Positions 1 to 11,117 of a DNA stretch of 64,000 bases are shown piece after piece. This DNA is from Malaya genurostris. Lineage: Eukaryota > Arthropoda > Insecta > Diptera > Culicidae. The stretch covers positions 206,714,195-206,778,194 of the forward strand of contig NC_080571.1 in assembly GCF_030247185.1 (NCBI RefSeq). Direction: 5' to 3'. Made by a program: the position numbers and the translations under genes. The stretch's first letter is position 1. Every line of letters begins with the position of its first letter. Below the pieces are notes generated by a model, which worked only from the letters and a program-made list of their open reading frames with translations, was not told where the DNA came from and ran no database searches.

Positions 1-325
1 CTGAAATTGAACGAATTGGGCTTCGAATTGCTCCCTCATCCACCGTATTCTCCAGATTTGGCCCCCAGTGACTTTTTCCTGTTCTCAGACCTCAAGAGAA
101 TGCTCGCTGGTAAAAAATTTAGAAGCAATGAAGAGGTAATCGCTGAAACTGAGGCCTATTTTGAGGCAAAGGACAAATCGTACTACAAAAATGGTATCGA
201 AAAGTTGGAAGATCGCTATAATCGCTGTATCGCATCTGATGGCAATTATGTTGAATAATAAAAACGAATTTTGGCAAAAAAATGTGTGTTTCTATTAAAC
301 GATTCGAACTTTTCAGCCGAACTGT
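1..325 (+). mobile_element. mariner transposon, 3' end (transposase C-terminus and right end)
   Basis: The reading frame is already open at base 1 and runs to a stop at 258. It encodes the C-terminal part of a mariner transposase: the third catalytic aspartate lies in the hallmark block 'PPYSPDLAPSDFFLF', followed by the usual basic tail. The two upstream aspartates and the DNA-binding domain lie outside the window. Past the stop is an AT-rich stretch, then a sequence ending 'ttcagccgaactgt' next to a TA dinucleotide at 326-327, the likely right terminal repeat and target site. The visible part has no frameshift, so this copy is less decayed than the one at about 1.2-2.1 kb. Identification from the motif is firm; the exact end is inferred. 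Confidence 0.85.
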
Positions 326-520
326 TAACAAACAACGTAAAAGAAAACGTCGGGGTCTGGTTTTTTATATGTAGAAAGTGTGAGCAAAATTCGAAAAAAA
401 TGGTGCAGTAGTTTCTGAATGACGATGGACACGGACTTTCAAAACCTGCTTTCGAGGAAAACGCGTTAAAAGGTTTTTGTCTATAAAATCAATGGAAACA
501 ATTAATTACTCCACGGACCC

Positions 521-812
521 CGTAGGGTTTAACATTTTCAAAAAATCATATTTTTTCTTTTATAATTTATTATAACGAAACATTTTAAGAATGTTTTGTC
601 AAGTTTTGAAGCCAATCGAAATAGAAATCTTGGGTCTGTGCGTCGAGCTCTTGTTTCTTCGTAGAATGAGATAGCCATAGATAAAGGTCCATAACTTCCA
701 GAGTTTCGTTCTAATAGGCTTGAAAATTTCACAGAAAATTCTTCAGCTGTTTTACTATAAGAAAATATAAAGAAAATAATAAATGATTTTTCAAAAGTGT
801 TAGACCCTACCC
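521..812. repeat. MITE-like element with imperfect terminal inverted repeats
   Basis: The left end 'gtagggtttaacattttc' is mirrored at the right end by 'gtgttagaccctac'. The similarity continues inwards for roughly 45 bp through AT-rich sequence on both sides. The interior is about 200 bp with no coding potential. It looks like a small non-autonomous DNA element; the target-site duplication is not clear. Confidence 0.5.
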
Positions 813-1164
813 GCCCCTTAACAGAATCTCTTTTTCAAAGAATGTTAATTCAAAATACTTTCCTAGGAGAAATAAATTTCATTACAAAAATCGAGTTCGC
901 AGGCATTTTTTGAGGTAATTTAGTATAAATGCGTTTTAGGTGATTTGAAAAGCATTTTTATCTCACATTGCTCGTAGATGATTGAATCGATTTCTACTAG
1001 CTTAAGCTTGTTTGAATACCACTTTTAGGTTGTGAATCAAGATCGAAGATCTATTGGCTATCGTTTTCGGTTCCGGTATAAATAACGTAACCGACAGAAC
1101 TGAAATTTCATGATATTTCAATTAGTCACAAAAAAGTGATAGCCATTGAAGTCTTGATGTGAAG
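813..1164. other. Intergenic, nothing recognised
   Basis: AT-rich sequence between a MITE-like repeat and a mariner relic. No open frame, RNA gene or repeat was recognised. Confidence 0.4.
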
Positions 1165-2095
1165 CTACTTTCATTTTCCGTTGCTTGTTAATGAACAAAA
1201 ATCAGTACAAGTTCAGCAATGGCTCCAAAAGTGTTATCCGGGATCTGTTCCATCGAAAAGAACCATTTGTTATTGAATTTAAACAAATAGTCCATAATTT
1301 GGTTATATCAACTGAAAAAGGAAATTGCGTGAAATAACTGTGTGTTTGCCGGTAGTGTGTTCACACTTGTGCACGAGCATTTGACCATGAGAAAGCTCTT
1401 TTCAAGGTGGATGCCGCGTTTACTCGCAGTCGTTCAAAAACAGCAACTTATTGATGATTCAGTGCAGTGTTTGGCCATGTTTACAAATAATAAATAAAAA
1501 TTTTTGCGTCGATATGTAACAATGGATGAAACATGGATCCATCATTTCACTTTGGTATCAAAACGATCACCATCTGAGTAGGTTTCAGCCGGTGAATCAC
1601 ATCCGAAGCGTTCAAAAACACAACAGTCAGCTGGGTAGGTTATGGCTACAGCATATACCATTGAGATTCTCATGATATAAACTTCATCGACTATCTTGAG
1701 AATGTAAAAACAATCAGTAGTGCATACTACACAGCGTTGTTAGTTTGTTTGAATGCAAAAATTAAGGATAAACGACCTCAAATGTCGAATAAAAAAATAC
1801 ACTTTCACCAAGATATAGCACCGATTCACAAATCGATTTCAACGTCGGTCAAATTGAATGAACTAAACTTCGAATAGTTTAGTCCTGGCCCCAAATTATT
1901 ATTGACTATTCGCTGATCAAAAAAATGCTCGCCTGTAAAAAAATACAATTCAAATGGAGAAGCAATTGCTGAATGTGAAGCTTATTTTGAGGCAAAAAAA
2001 CAAATCCTTCTATGAAGCACGGTATCTAAAAGCTAGAGAAGCGTTGGAATGATTGTATTGCTTTTGAAGGAAATTACGTCAATGAATTCAGTCGG
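1165..2095 (+). pseudogene. Degenerate mariner transposase
   Basis: Fragments of mariner transposase appear in order, in shifting frames. They are a helix-turn-helix-type block near 1200-1260 ('QWLQKCYPGSVPSKRTI'), the first catalytic block 'MDETWIHHFT' near 1525, a second block 'HFHQDIAPIHKS' near 1800, and the C-terminal 'EAYFEAKK' and 'RWNDCIAFEGNYV' blocks near 1975-2085. The last two match the tail of the element at 1-325, so both belong to one subfamily. Several stops and frameshifts (for example in the 'aaaaaaa' run near 1995) make it dead. Terminal repeats could not be placed; left 'taaccgacagaactg' near 1088 is only a weak candidate. Confidence 0.8.
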
Positions 2096-3269
2096 GTTTT
2101 GGAAAAACAAATGTTTTTATTTGTTAGCCACACGACTTATTAAGTGATGTGATAACGAAAAAAATGTTATAATGAGATTGTTTGAATGACAAGAGAAAGT
2201 AATTATCCCACGAATAGGTGGATTAAGAAGGCAATTTTTATATCAAAGGTCTCCTTCCATATTATAATGATTATGAATATTTTGAATAATTTTTCTGCCT
2301 TTAAGGTTCCTAGTTTCATTTCATACCAAGCGTTGAAAGTTTACCCGATTGGATGTGATTATCAAAATTATGTCAAATTTTGATTTTTTAAATAAAACAG
2401 AACGTATCTGAATTTGATAAAAATTTACCATGGATAGTTGTTAAAATATCAAGATTTTATATCAAACATTTGTACCTGTTGTAAGTGATTATATTGAATA
2501 TTATTTCCATGTAAAACATTATTGCTGTATCTTCAATTTATGTATAAATTTCTGTATCGTCAACTGTATTCCATTTGCCTTTTCTTTCAGGGAGAAAAGA
2601 AAAATTTTCACTGTAATCTTCAAAACAAAAGCTTATGATCATAATTTGATATATAAATAAATACCACTATTTACAAATCTGATACAATTTCAACATATTT
2701 ATCTATCGGATAAAAATATGTATATCTTAATTATGTTCCTTTTTTTGGTATAAATATCAAAACGAGCTACAATTTTATTATAACTCTGATGTTGATTTCG
2801 ATTCGACGTAAGGCAAATTTTTCACACTTATTCTGCAGTGGTTTTATTTCAAGATCATAACTCATGTTGATGACAATTTTTGTCTGGATTTTGTTCATTT
2901 TAGTTTCGAGCCTCGCGCGAACTTCTGTGCTTTCGTTCCGAACTTCGCACTGATTTCTAAGCTAATAAAAATAAGAAAGAAAATAAAACAAAAATATTCG
3001 AGATTACATAAGAAACTTTAAAATACTATTGGGAATGACTTAAAGTAATTTCATTGAAAGCTGAATTCTCTAACTTCAGTCTCATCTTAATTCAAAGTTT
3101 TGTTTTGAAGTGATGAAGTTGATTTGTTTTGAAGCACAGTGGTATAACTAAATCCGAGCCCAACAGTAAACACCCTCTAAGCCATCTAGACATCTACTGT
3201 TTGCTTATAGAGTGTTCGTTGCTCTTCGTAAGTGGATGGTGCCTTTCGTGCACGATACGACTACTTCAC
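2096..3269. other. AT-rich intergenic DNA
   Basis: Long AT-rich stretch with no supported gene, RNA or repeat family. Short frames here are interrupted and compositionally random. Confidence 0.4.
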
Positions 3270-3780
3270 AACATTGGCTAAAGTAAACACCACCGCGCCG
3301 TGCGCACGCTGCAGTCATGCGCTCCGGCCGGGATTTGATTGAACTCAATCCAATAGCAATTGATTAATGTGGTAGACTGATCTTCATTCATACAAATATG
3401 TAGTTCAATAGGTCTCGCTTCGTCGTTCGATCGGTCGGCTTCGGATCGGTACAAATCATCCGTGAACGGACTAATCGTGAAATCTTCCATCATTCATTAT
3501 CACCTGTATGAACTGCATTGCAACTTTCCACTATATCGTCGCCGGATTTCTCACCGTTCACCCTAGATTGTCGTTTAGATACGATTTACACCTTGGAATG
3601 AGTAACGCAGATGGTTTTCAGCAGATTAATTAGATTTGATCACTGATTGGCGACATCAGTTTGCATCGACAGATAATGTTCTATCGGAGCAATTCCAGAA
3701 ATACATTGCATAAAAGCCGAGATCGACTTGCTACTTTTATGACACTTTACATACGTGTTCAGTGTGACAAATCATTTGTT
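3270..3780. other. GC-balanced, possibly functional intergenic island
   Basis: This block is clearly less AT-rich than its flanks and shows no TE motif. A 71-codon minus-strand frame exists (3278-3493), but it has no recognisable domain and no obvious splice donor, so I do not call it a gene. It could be an exon or regulatory DNA of a neighbouring gene. Confidence 0.3.
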
Positions 3781-4599
3781 TTTCCCAGATGAAGAGATTA
3801 ATTTGACTCAGGGCTGATTTTTTTGAAAAGCGAGTGTAAGTCACAATGTGGAATTGTTTGATAGATGATTGGTAAAATGCAGATTCGGGATTAAAAGTAC
3901 TGCTTAAGTTGTGTTAAAATAAATTGTGTTTATCAATAAATTGACTGATAGACAAAATAAGATCACGAACGGACTAAATACTGTTAAATCTTTTAGTTGG
4001 CAAACACTAAATACCGTAAAATATACTTGAATCTAGAACACAATCTAACGAAAAATATAACAATTAGTTTAGTATTCATAATAAGCACATACTAATGCCG
4101 CATTAAGACAGCAAATACGCACTTATTAGCATTTCAATCTCTCTTGAGATAGAATAAGGATAAAATATACGTCTATCCAAAGATTATTCATTTTTGTGGC
4201 TAGTGTGCATCAGAATGCAGTTGAATTCTGATTGATTTACAACAGATAAGCCTTTATATTGCATATATATAGCTTTAAGAGCTTTTTATGATCATACAAG
4301 GCTCTTTTACTGCCATTATTAGTACTCACTGGTTACCTAGGGATTCTTCTCTACACATTTGTATCAATGAATTTATTTAAAAACGTATACCTTATTTATG
4401 TGTAACATCAATTTCCGAATGGTTTAGAAGTAAAATTATAAAGCTGTACCACGGCTTCCAACAGAAATATTTGTAAGATTTTTATATGCAATATGTTTGA
4501 CAATTCACACACCATTCAGTTCCAAAATCAAGTCAAGAAACCTGTTCCAGAATTCAGAACTAGGATTCAAATCAATTCCTAGCGGTAGTGTCATTTCCA
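3781..4599. other. AT-rich intergenic DNA with a small GAATTC-type repeat
   Basis: Mostly AT-rich without features. At about 4530-4590 there is a short run ('caagaaacctgttccagaat' followed by further GAATTC words) related to the degenerate array at 33.8-34.4 kb. Confidence 0.4.
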
Positions 4600-5044
4600 T
4601 AGATTAACATTTTCCCCAGGGTGCCAATCACGAAACTTACAAGAGAAGACCTTTTTTTCTCATTAGACAAAATAGTTTCCGTAGTAATTAATTTAAATTT
4701 TCGAAGATGTATTCTACGGATCCGGATCCACGTTGATAATCACAGAATTCGTAGATTTTCGAAAATGTCAGTGAATCTGACATCGCAGGCGCGATCTGAG
4801 CGTTCGAATACCAGATAGAAGGTTCGTTTTTGCTGCTACTGATCGAAGGCGACTGCTCGCTACAACGTCCGAAAAGCAAATGAGAGTGCGATCTGAGCGT
4901 TTGACGGTTTATTGTTGTTGCTGTTCCGTGTAGAAATAAAAAAGAAGAAAAAACCTTCATCGCGGATACGAGAAAGGCAAGTAAGCGTGGAGAATTTTCA
5001 TCATTGTTTGAATTGAAGAAATCTTAATTTTTGAGTAATATATG
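4600..5044. other. GC-balanced island with a direct repeat
   Basis: The 14-mer GCGATCTGAGCGTT occurs at 4791-4804 and again at 4888-4901. A donor-like 'ggcaagtaagc' follows near 4976. It could be a noncoding exon or promoter-proximal segment, but no transcript can be demonstrated. Confidence 0.25.
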
Positions 5045-5225
5045 GTTATCTTACCCTGTTGAAAATTAAATGCTAAATTGCAAATCATATTTCTGATGAT
5101 ATGGTGAAAGAATTTTGTTGTTGCTTTTAAGTACAACTCACGATTAAGTTCTACCTATTCTTCCACAGGGAGAATTTTGAAAAGGCGCCCCATAGTGAAG
5201 TAAGACGCATCCACGTCAATAGTAT
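5045..5225 (+). repeat. Dispersed repeat, copy 1 (second copy at 35,250-35,405)
   Basis: Shares an ordered set of words with 35,250-35,405: 'catatttctga', 'tacaac', 'attcttcc', 'gaattttgaaa' and a common 3' end 'gtaagacgcatycacgtcaa'. Both copies end at the same point, which suggests a 3'-anchored retroposed fragment. Confidence 0.5.
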
Positions 5226-5747
5226 GAAAGCATATTTGGAGTAATAAATAAATAACTTTTTAGAAAACACAGTATTTTTACGTCGTTGTTCAAAACCACA
5301 ATATTTGAATACTGTATAATGTTCGAATCATACGTATGAAATGGGTTCATAATATCATTTAACTTTATATTTAAACGGCTGAATGAAAAAGCGACTTAGT
5401 TTCAAATACCCGTTCAGATATTTTTGGACCCAAAAACTGGATAAAAACGTTGAATGATAAAAACAGTCACGGATTTAGCAATGCAAAAATCGTTTAAAAA
5501 CATTTTTTTCTAAAACCAGACAAAAAAACTTGGAATGTAAAACCGGATAAAAACTAAGGAGTGTATCGAAAAGTAGTTAGCAACATTGATTATTGAATAA
5601 AAAAACGAAAAAAAAACATATTTTGACATCGATATATTGTAGAAAAATTACATTTTTATGCATTTCACTGATTATATTGAAGAAAATCCTAGTTTCTGTG
5701 AAACGCTCGCACTTTGGACTTGACATTCTTCATTAAATTCTGCACAG
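5226..5747. other. AT-rich DNA, probably including the 3' flank of the DD37E relic
   Basis: No gene. The final 180 bp may be the untranslated end of the transposon at 5748-6509. A left terminal repeat was not identified. Confidence 0.35.
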
Positions 5748-6509
5748 TTACTTTTGTGATTTTCCTTGTGGCAGCTGTCCAGTTTTTTTTAACTTCTGCA
5801 TGTTTTGGGACACTGTACCTTCCTTCCGAAAGTGCCGCTTGACAATTGCCCAATACCTTTCAATTGGCCGAAGATCCGGGCAGTTCGGTGGGTTGATGTC
5901 CTTCTCCACGAATTGTACATTATTTTTTGACAACCACTGTAGAACGGAGTTGGCGTAGTGGGCTGAAGCCAAATGCGGCCAGAAGAGAGGAGGAGCCTTA
6001 TGCTTTCTGTACAGTGGCAGCATTCTCTTCTTCAAACATTCTTCCTCGTACACCTTGGCGTTAATTGTTCCCCTTCGTGAAGAAAATCGACCGCAAACGC
6101 AAACCACAGGTACAAATTGCTTGTCAGACCATCACCTTCTGCCCAAACTTTTCCATCGCCACCGTGGTGTCAGCGTCGTCCAGGTCCTGGTACACCGATT
6201 TCGTATAATATTGCGGTCCGGGCAGCGCTCGAGAGCCTTCCTTGGCGTAGGTTTCGTCGTCGATCAGGATGCCTCCGTCTTTATTCTGTAGAATCCGGTT
6301 ATACAGTTTTAGCGCTCTTGTTTTGGCCTGAACTTGCTGTACCAGGGACTTTATCGGCACCTTCACCTACCGAACTTCTCGATAATAATTTTGACACTGG
6401 TGTGGTGCACTTTCACCCGTTTTGCAATTTCGTTGTACGTGACACCACTTTCTGAGCACCAAGTGTGCAGAATTTTCTTTCGCGTTTCCGGATCAATTCG
6501 ACTCATCAT
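5748..6509 (-). pseudogene. DD37E (ITm-type) transposase, internally deleted and frameshifted
   Basis: Read on the minus strand, the start is at 6509/6506 (MMSRID...). An N-terminal helix-turn-helix block 'WCSESGVTYNEIAKRV' follows, ending in 'IIEKFG' near 6370. The second DNA-binding subdomain expected next is absent, and the frame jumps directly to 'VQQVQAKTRALKLYNR' and the first catalytic block 'IDDETYAKEG'. A further frameshift lies near 6107-6124. The C-terminal part holds 'FWPHLASAHYA', where the second catalytic aspartate is replaced by histidine, and 'NPPNCPDLRPIERYW', whose E is 37 residues further on. This spacing identifies the mosquito DD37E group of the IS630-Tc1-mariner superfamily. 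Deletion, frameshift and D-to-H change all indicate an inactive copy. Confidence 0.85.
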
Positions 6510-6649
6510 TGAAACGATAAACCGTACCGAAACCAATTACGTTTTGTTAAAATTTTATATTGTTCACGTTGAGAGTAATTGATTCTCAATTCTCTTGGTT
6601 CTCAGAAACATAATTTCTTTGATAGAATCATTAAAGTGTCGATAAAACA

Positions 6650-6830
6650 GTTTTACTTTTTCTGTACCATTTAATTCCACTATTTCACTGTCACGTTATT
6701 ACACTTTCACAAAGTCACTATACTTTAATGAAGCATAACAAACGTTACAATACAGATACGCGTATTTCGGAATGTTACTTACATCCTTCTTCAGTGTATC
6801 GGTTTTATAAGTTTCCAGGTAAAAAATAGT
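6650..6830 (+). repeat. Dispersed repeat, copy 1 of the 'cagtttcactttttctg' family
   Basis: Nearly the same sequence occurs at 15,654-15,830, and a diverged copy starts near 63,870 and runs off the window. Shared words include 'gtaccatttaattccacta', 'cacaaagtcactat' and 'cgtatttcg'. The inverted right arm present in the 15.6-kb copy is not seen here. Confidence 0.7.
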
Positions 6831-7088
6831 GTCGATAAAGTTTCCAAGAATTCGATAACGTTTCCAAGAATTCGATCTTGAATCATTTTTCAGTGTGAAA
6901 CGGGCAGTATATAAAGTCATTTACTAGATTAAGTAAACGTCCCCAGATGACTAGAACTTTGAGTTTTTTTAAACTTTGGGCTTAAGGTATATGTATTAAA
7001 CTTATTTCTTTAACCTAATTTAACATTTAATGTTCATATTCATTGAATATGGAAAGCTTAAAAATGTTTACCCATAAAGTTGAAATAT

Positions 7089-9028
7089 TATCTCGGGGTC
7101 TGGTTCGACTCCAAGGGAACCTGGGGATGTCACATTAGGTATCTGAAACAAAAATGACAGCAGAGAATAAATTTTCTTCGTACAATAACTGGAACTTGGT
7201 GGGGAGCTCACCCAGGAGACTTAATAAGGTTGTTCAAAACAACGGTACTGTCTGTAATGGAATATGGATGCTTCTGCTTCCGATCCGCCGCGAACACCCA
7301 TTTCATTAAACTGGAAAGAATTTAGTATCGTTGTTTGCGTATTGCCTTAGGTTGCATGCAGTCGACTCATACGATGAGTCTCGAAGTGCTCGCGAGCGTC
7401 TTACCATTGAAAAATCGATTCTGGGATCTCTCATATCGATTGCTAATCCGATGCGACATCTTGAATCCGATGGTGATTGAAAACTTCGAATGGCTTGTCG
7501 AGTTCAATTCTCAGACCCGTCCTTGTACTTTGATTTCATGGCTCAAAATATCAATCCTTCTTCATATATTCCCAACCGTGCTTATTTCTTGGACACTTCT
7601 AATTCTACTGTGTTTTTCGACACATCCATGAAAGAAGAGATTCGTGGAATTCCGGATCACGTACGCCCTCAGGTGATCCCCAATATTTTTCACAATAAAT
7701 TTAGAGCAGCCAACTGTGAAAAAATGTTTTACACTGACGGATCATTTCTCAATGGATCCACTGGCTTTGAAATCTTCAATCAGAACATCACCGTTTCGCT
7801 AAAACTCAGTGATCCGGCTTCAATTTACGTCGCAAAGTTAGCTGCTATTCAGTACACCCTCGAAATCATTGAAACCTTGCCCAAAGACCATTACTTCATC
7901 GTCACGGACAGTCTAAGCTCAATAGAAGCTCTCCGAGCGATGAAACCAGGAAAGTATCCCCCATATTTCCTGGGAAAAATACGGGAACATTTGAGAGCTT
8001 TATCTGAGCGGTCTTATTTAATATCGTTAGCCTGGGTCCCTTCGCATTGCTCTATTCCAGGCAATGAAAAGGCAGACTCATTGGCTAAAGTGGGCGCATT
8101 AGAAGGTGATATTTACGAAAGACCAATCTGCTTCAACGAATTTTTCAGCATTTCTCGTCAGAAGACACTCAAAAGTTGGCAAGCTTCATGGAGCAATGGA
8201 GACCTAGGACGTTGGCTATACTCTATTATACCAAAAGTATCGACGATACCTTGGTTTGAGGAGATGCAAGTGGGTCGCGATTTCATTCGTGTGATGTCCC
8301 GACTTATGTCTAATCACTCCGAGGTGGGTACGCATCTCTGGCAAATTGGCCTCGCTGAGAATGGTATCTGCGCTTGTGGCAATGGTTACCACGACATCGA
8401 GCATATTGTGTGGTCATGTGCCCTGAATCGTTTCGCAAGATTATAGTTAAGAGACTCCCTTTGGGCCCGAGGTAGGCCACCAAATGTGCCGGTGCGAGAT
8501 GTACTAGCAAGTCGCGATTGCACTTATATGTACTCGATTTACATCTTTTTGAAAATTATTGGTTTATCAATCTAGTTACTGCTTCTCTTTATTTACATCC
8601 ATTACAGTTCACCTTTCCCCAAAATGCCATCTTGTGACGTACTGATTGGTTTGTGGCAACCACACATCGGAAATTTTGAGCCAAAATGACACGAAGATTA
8701 CACGAAGACTTTGAAGTTATTACATTATTATTATCTGTTTTGTGTTATTGTATATTGTTTGAGTGTATATGTAACTATTTGTTTTTTCCATACTAACCTG
8801 GAGTAACCGCCAGTAATTCGGCTCCCTTTTTTTTAACACTAACCTTAAATTTCCTATAGTTTAAACATAATTGTATTCCCCACTCTTTAACCAACCTTGT
8901 ATGTGTATGTATATATGTTAAAGAATAATTTTAATTATATTGTACGAAAAAATACAATACAGACTTTGGCACCTCTGAGCTAAAGCTATGTGCCATATCA
9001 AATAAATGATCTGAAGAAAAAAAAATAT
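7089..9028 (+). mobile_element. 5'-truncated LINE (RNase H-bearing non-LTR retrotransposon), degenerate
   Basis: Begins inside ORF2 at the block equivalent to 'KYLGVWFDSKCTWGGHIRYL' of the intact element at 37-43 kb and continues through RNase H to the C-terminus. A stop at about 7322 and a frameshift near 7530 break the frame. From about 7490 to 8446 the frame is open and shows 'FYTDGS', 'TDSLSSIEA' and 'WVPSHCSIPGNEKAD' of RNase H, but the catalytic ELAA glutamate is K ('AKLAAIQY'). The C-terminal CxC...H...C motif follows ('CACGNGYHDIEHIVWSC'), then another frameshift. The family C-terminus ends with a stop near 8575. The 3'UTR runs to an AATAAA-like signal near 9000 and an A-rich end at about 9018-9028. 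No clear target duplication was found. Confidence 0.9.
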
Positions 9029-9430
9029 CACTACTGTCGTCAGACTAATATCGATTTTATTTCATTTTTGCAATTTAATCTCGTGAATTGATTTTCCTAT
9101 TATTTCGACAATTGAATAGAATTTCATTTCACAAATTGGCCTAAATGATACTTTTTCGCTAGTTTGCATAATTTTGGCATTTCTGCCATTGTTGGTATGT
9201 ATCTTTTCCTTCCGATATGTTTCTTGGTTTGGTTTAAATTTAAATTAAAACTCTCTCATGTCAACCTACTCATGCTATTATTCTTGTCAGTTTTGAGCAA
9301 AATATTTATACGATTCATACAATATGGATTCCCATGAACTTCCTTCTCGACAGTTTTCATTCCCGCACGTGCGCAAGCTTCGACGAAATCACATAAACCA
9401 AAATCGTTTCACAATTTTCGCACAACCTTC
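9029..9430. other. AT-rich intergenic DNA
   Basis: No gene or recognised repeat. Confidence 0.4.
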
Positions 9431-9870
9431 CAAGAAACAACTATTTGAATAAATAATGACATACCATTCGTCGCAGAACTCGTAAAATGGTCTGCAAAAA
9501 AATACCCCACGCGTACACTAGCCTGATGTTTACGTTGCCACTGCACAATACACAAAGCTGGATAAAAGTCAATATCATCAAAGCAATCGGATCGATGATG
9601 ATCGATCGCGGTATCGTTCCGATGCAGGGAGATGTCTCTCCAGCCGTCATAGTCATAATAGTAATAGTAGTAGTAGGCGTATTCAGCCGGCTCATCGTCA
9701 GTACCATCCCTGACTCTATTGGCGATAACCTAGTGCCTCGTTAGGTGGCCCATAGAACAATTTTCATGCATTGGATCAGAATGTGGGATGTGCATGCCGG
9801 TATCAAGCGTTCGGCTGCTGCCATCAGACCGCGTACGAACGAACAACTTGTGTCATCCGCATGCTGATAC
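9431..9870 (-). other. GC-balanced island with a possible tyrosine-rich minus-strand exon
   Basis: On the minus strand an open stretch (about 9535-9735) preceded by 'caatag' reads 'DDEPAEYAYYYYYYYDYDG'. The tyrosines use mixed TAC and TAT codons, and Asp/His-rich residues follow. Competing frames on both strands are also open, and no family is recognised. The (agt/aat)n-like repeat that encodes the tyrosines could equally be a microsatellite. Treated as an unconfirmed exon candidate. Confidence 0.25.
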
Positions 9871-11117
9871 TAATGTAGATCATACACACTTAAGATTAAC
9901 GAGGCGCCTGTAAAAGTGGGGTTTTGTAATTTACCCGTGTGTTTCCCGTAAAATAACACTCGTTTGTTGTGAGTACTTGTTTGTTGTTGAAGAGAGATGT
10001 TCATACGTTCAAATAATACTAGATTTGTTATATTAGAGACTAGGCGAGTCATAGTTTCATGATTTTTCCCCAAATTTTTCTCTAAATGTAATAAAAATAA
10101 TCTTTTAGAGAAGTATAGTTTTCTGGAATACATCAATATATTGTAATTGTGTTTTGAATGCATGATGAGTAACGCTACGTTTCGAATACGATATAGGGTA
10201 ACGGTACACCCATTCATCCCGGCTCCATCATCCATCTCATATACTAAAAAGTTATTTTTTTGCTGGTATCTTTTTGGCAATACTGTTGTTGACAGATCAC
10301 GCGTGAATCGTGTCTTGTGTCATTGTCAAACTTGTTCAGTCTATAATTTAATCATGAATCGACGTTTGATCTATAATTTAATCATGAATGGGCTGACAAA
10401 GTTGGAGGAAGATCTACTATTTTATCGAAAAATTGCTGCATCTGGAGTAAAGACCAGCCGGAAGCATTGCTAGAGCTAGTAACAGTTGCCGGCATCATGA
10501 TTGTTTTCAACAAGTGAAAAGTAGGAGACAATACCAAATTTTTCGTTTAAGCGAGATGTTCAGTAAACGTAACACCCCAACGATTTTCAACGGGTTTAAC
10601 AGCAGTTTTAAACCAATCAGGAAGCATCAAAGCTTTCTTAGTTGTTATCAATAACAGCACAATGAAAGCTCATTTTGAAAAATCAGGATAAATTGGATGC
10701 TTCTGTTGATTTTTTATTAAGTTTTAGAATAAATATTCAACACACTTGCATAATTCATGGCAAAGTCTTTAGGTATCATCGGAAAAAATTTTGAAAAAAA
10801 TATTAAAATTTCTTATTAGCCATCATGTTTTTAAGTTTGCTAATGATTGCCCTTGTTTCATCATAATTTGTCTACGTAGTGTCTTCTTGAGACAATACTT
10901 GTGTTATGCTTGCTCATGTTTCTATGAGATGTCAATAGGACTCACAAAATTGGGAAAGTTGTCGACTTCGGATTGATTTGTTCAGCTAGTTTAGGCTTTT
11001 GGAACTTATCGACTCCTAACTTCAAAAATGTAATGATTTAATTTATGTATAGCTGTATCGATATTTCCCAAAACAATTTCATGGTTTACATTGTTTTCTA
11101 CATGGGATCTGTATCCT
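9871..11117. other. AT-rich intergenic DNA with a short direct repeat
   Basis: Contains 'ctataatttaatcatgaat' twice, about 32 bp apart (near 10,340-10,390). No supported gene; the long minus-strand frame at 9870-10280 has no domain and random-looking composition. Confidence 0.4.

Noticed and set aside
3278..3493. Minus-strand 71-codon frame beginning MMEDFTISPF
   Set aside because: No domain, no clear splice donor; kept only as part of a GC-balanced island.
9870..10280. Minus-strand 136-codon frame
   Set aside because: AT-rich, random-looking composition, no motif, overlaps other frames and short duplications.
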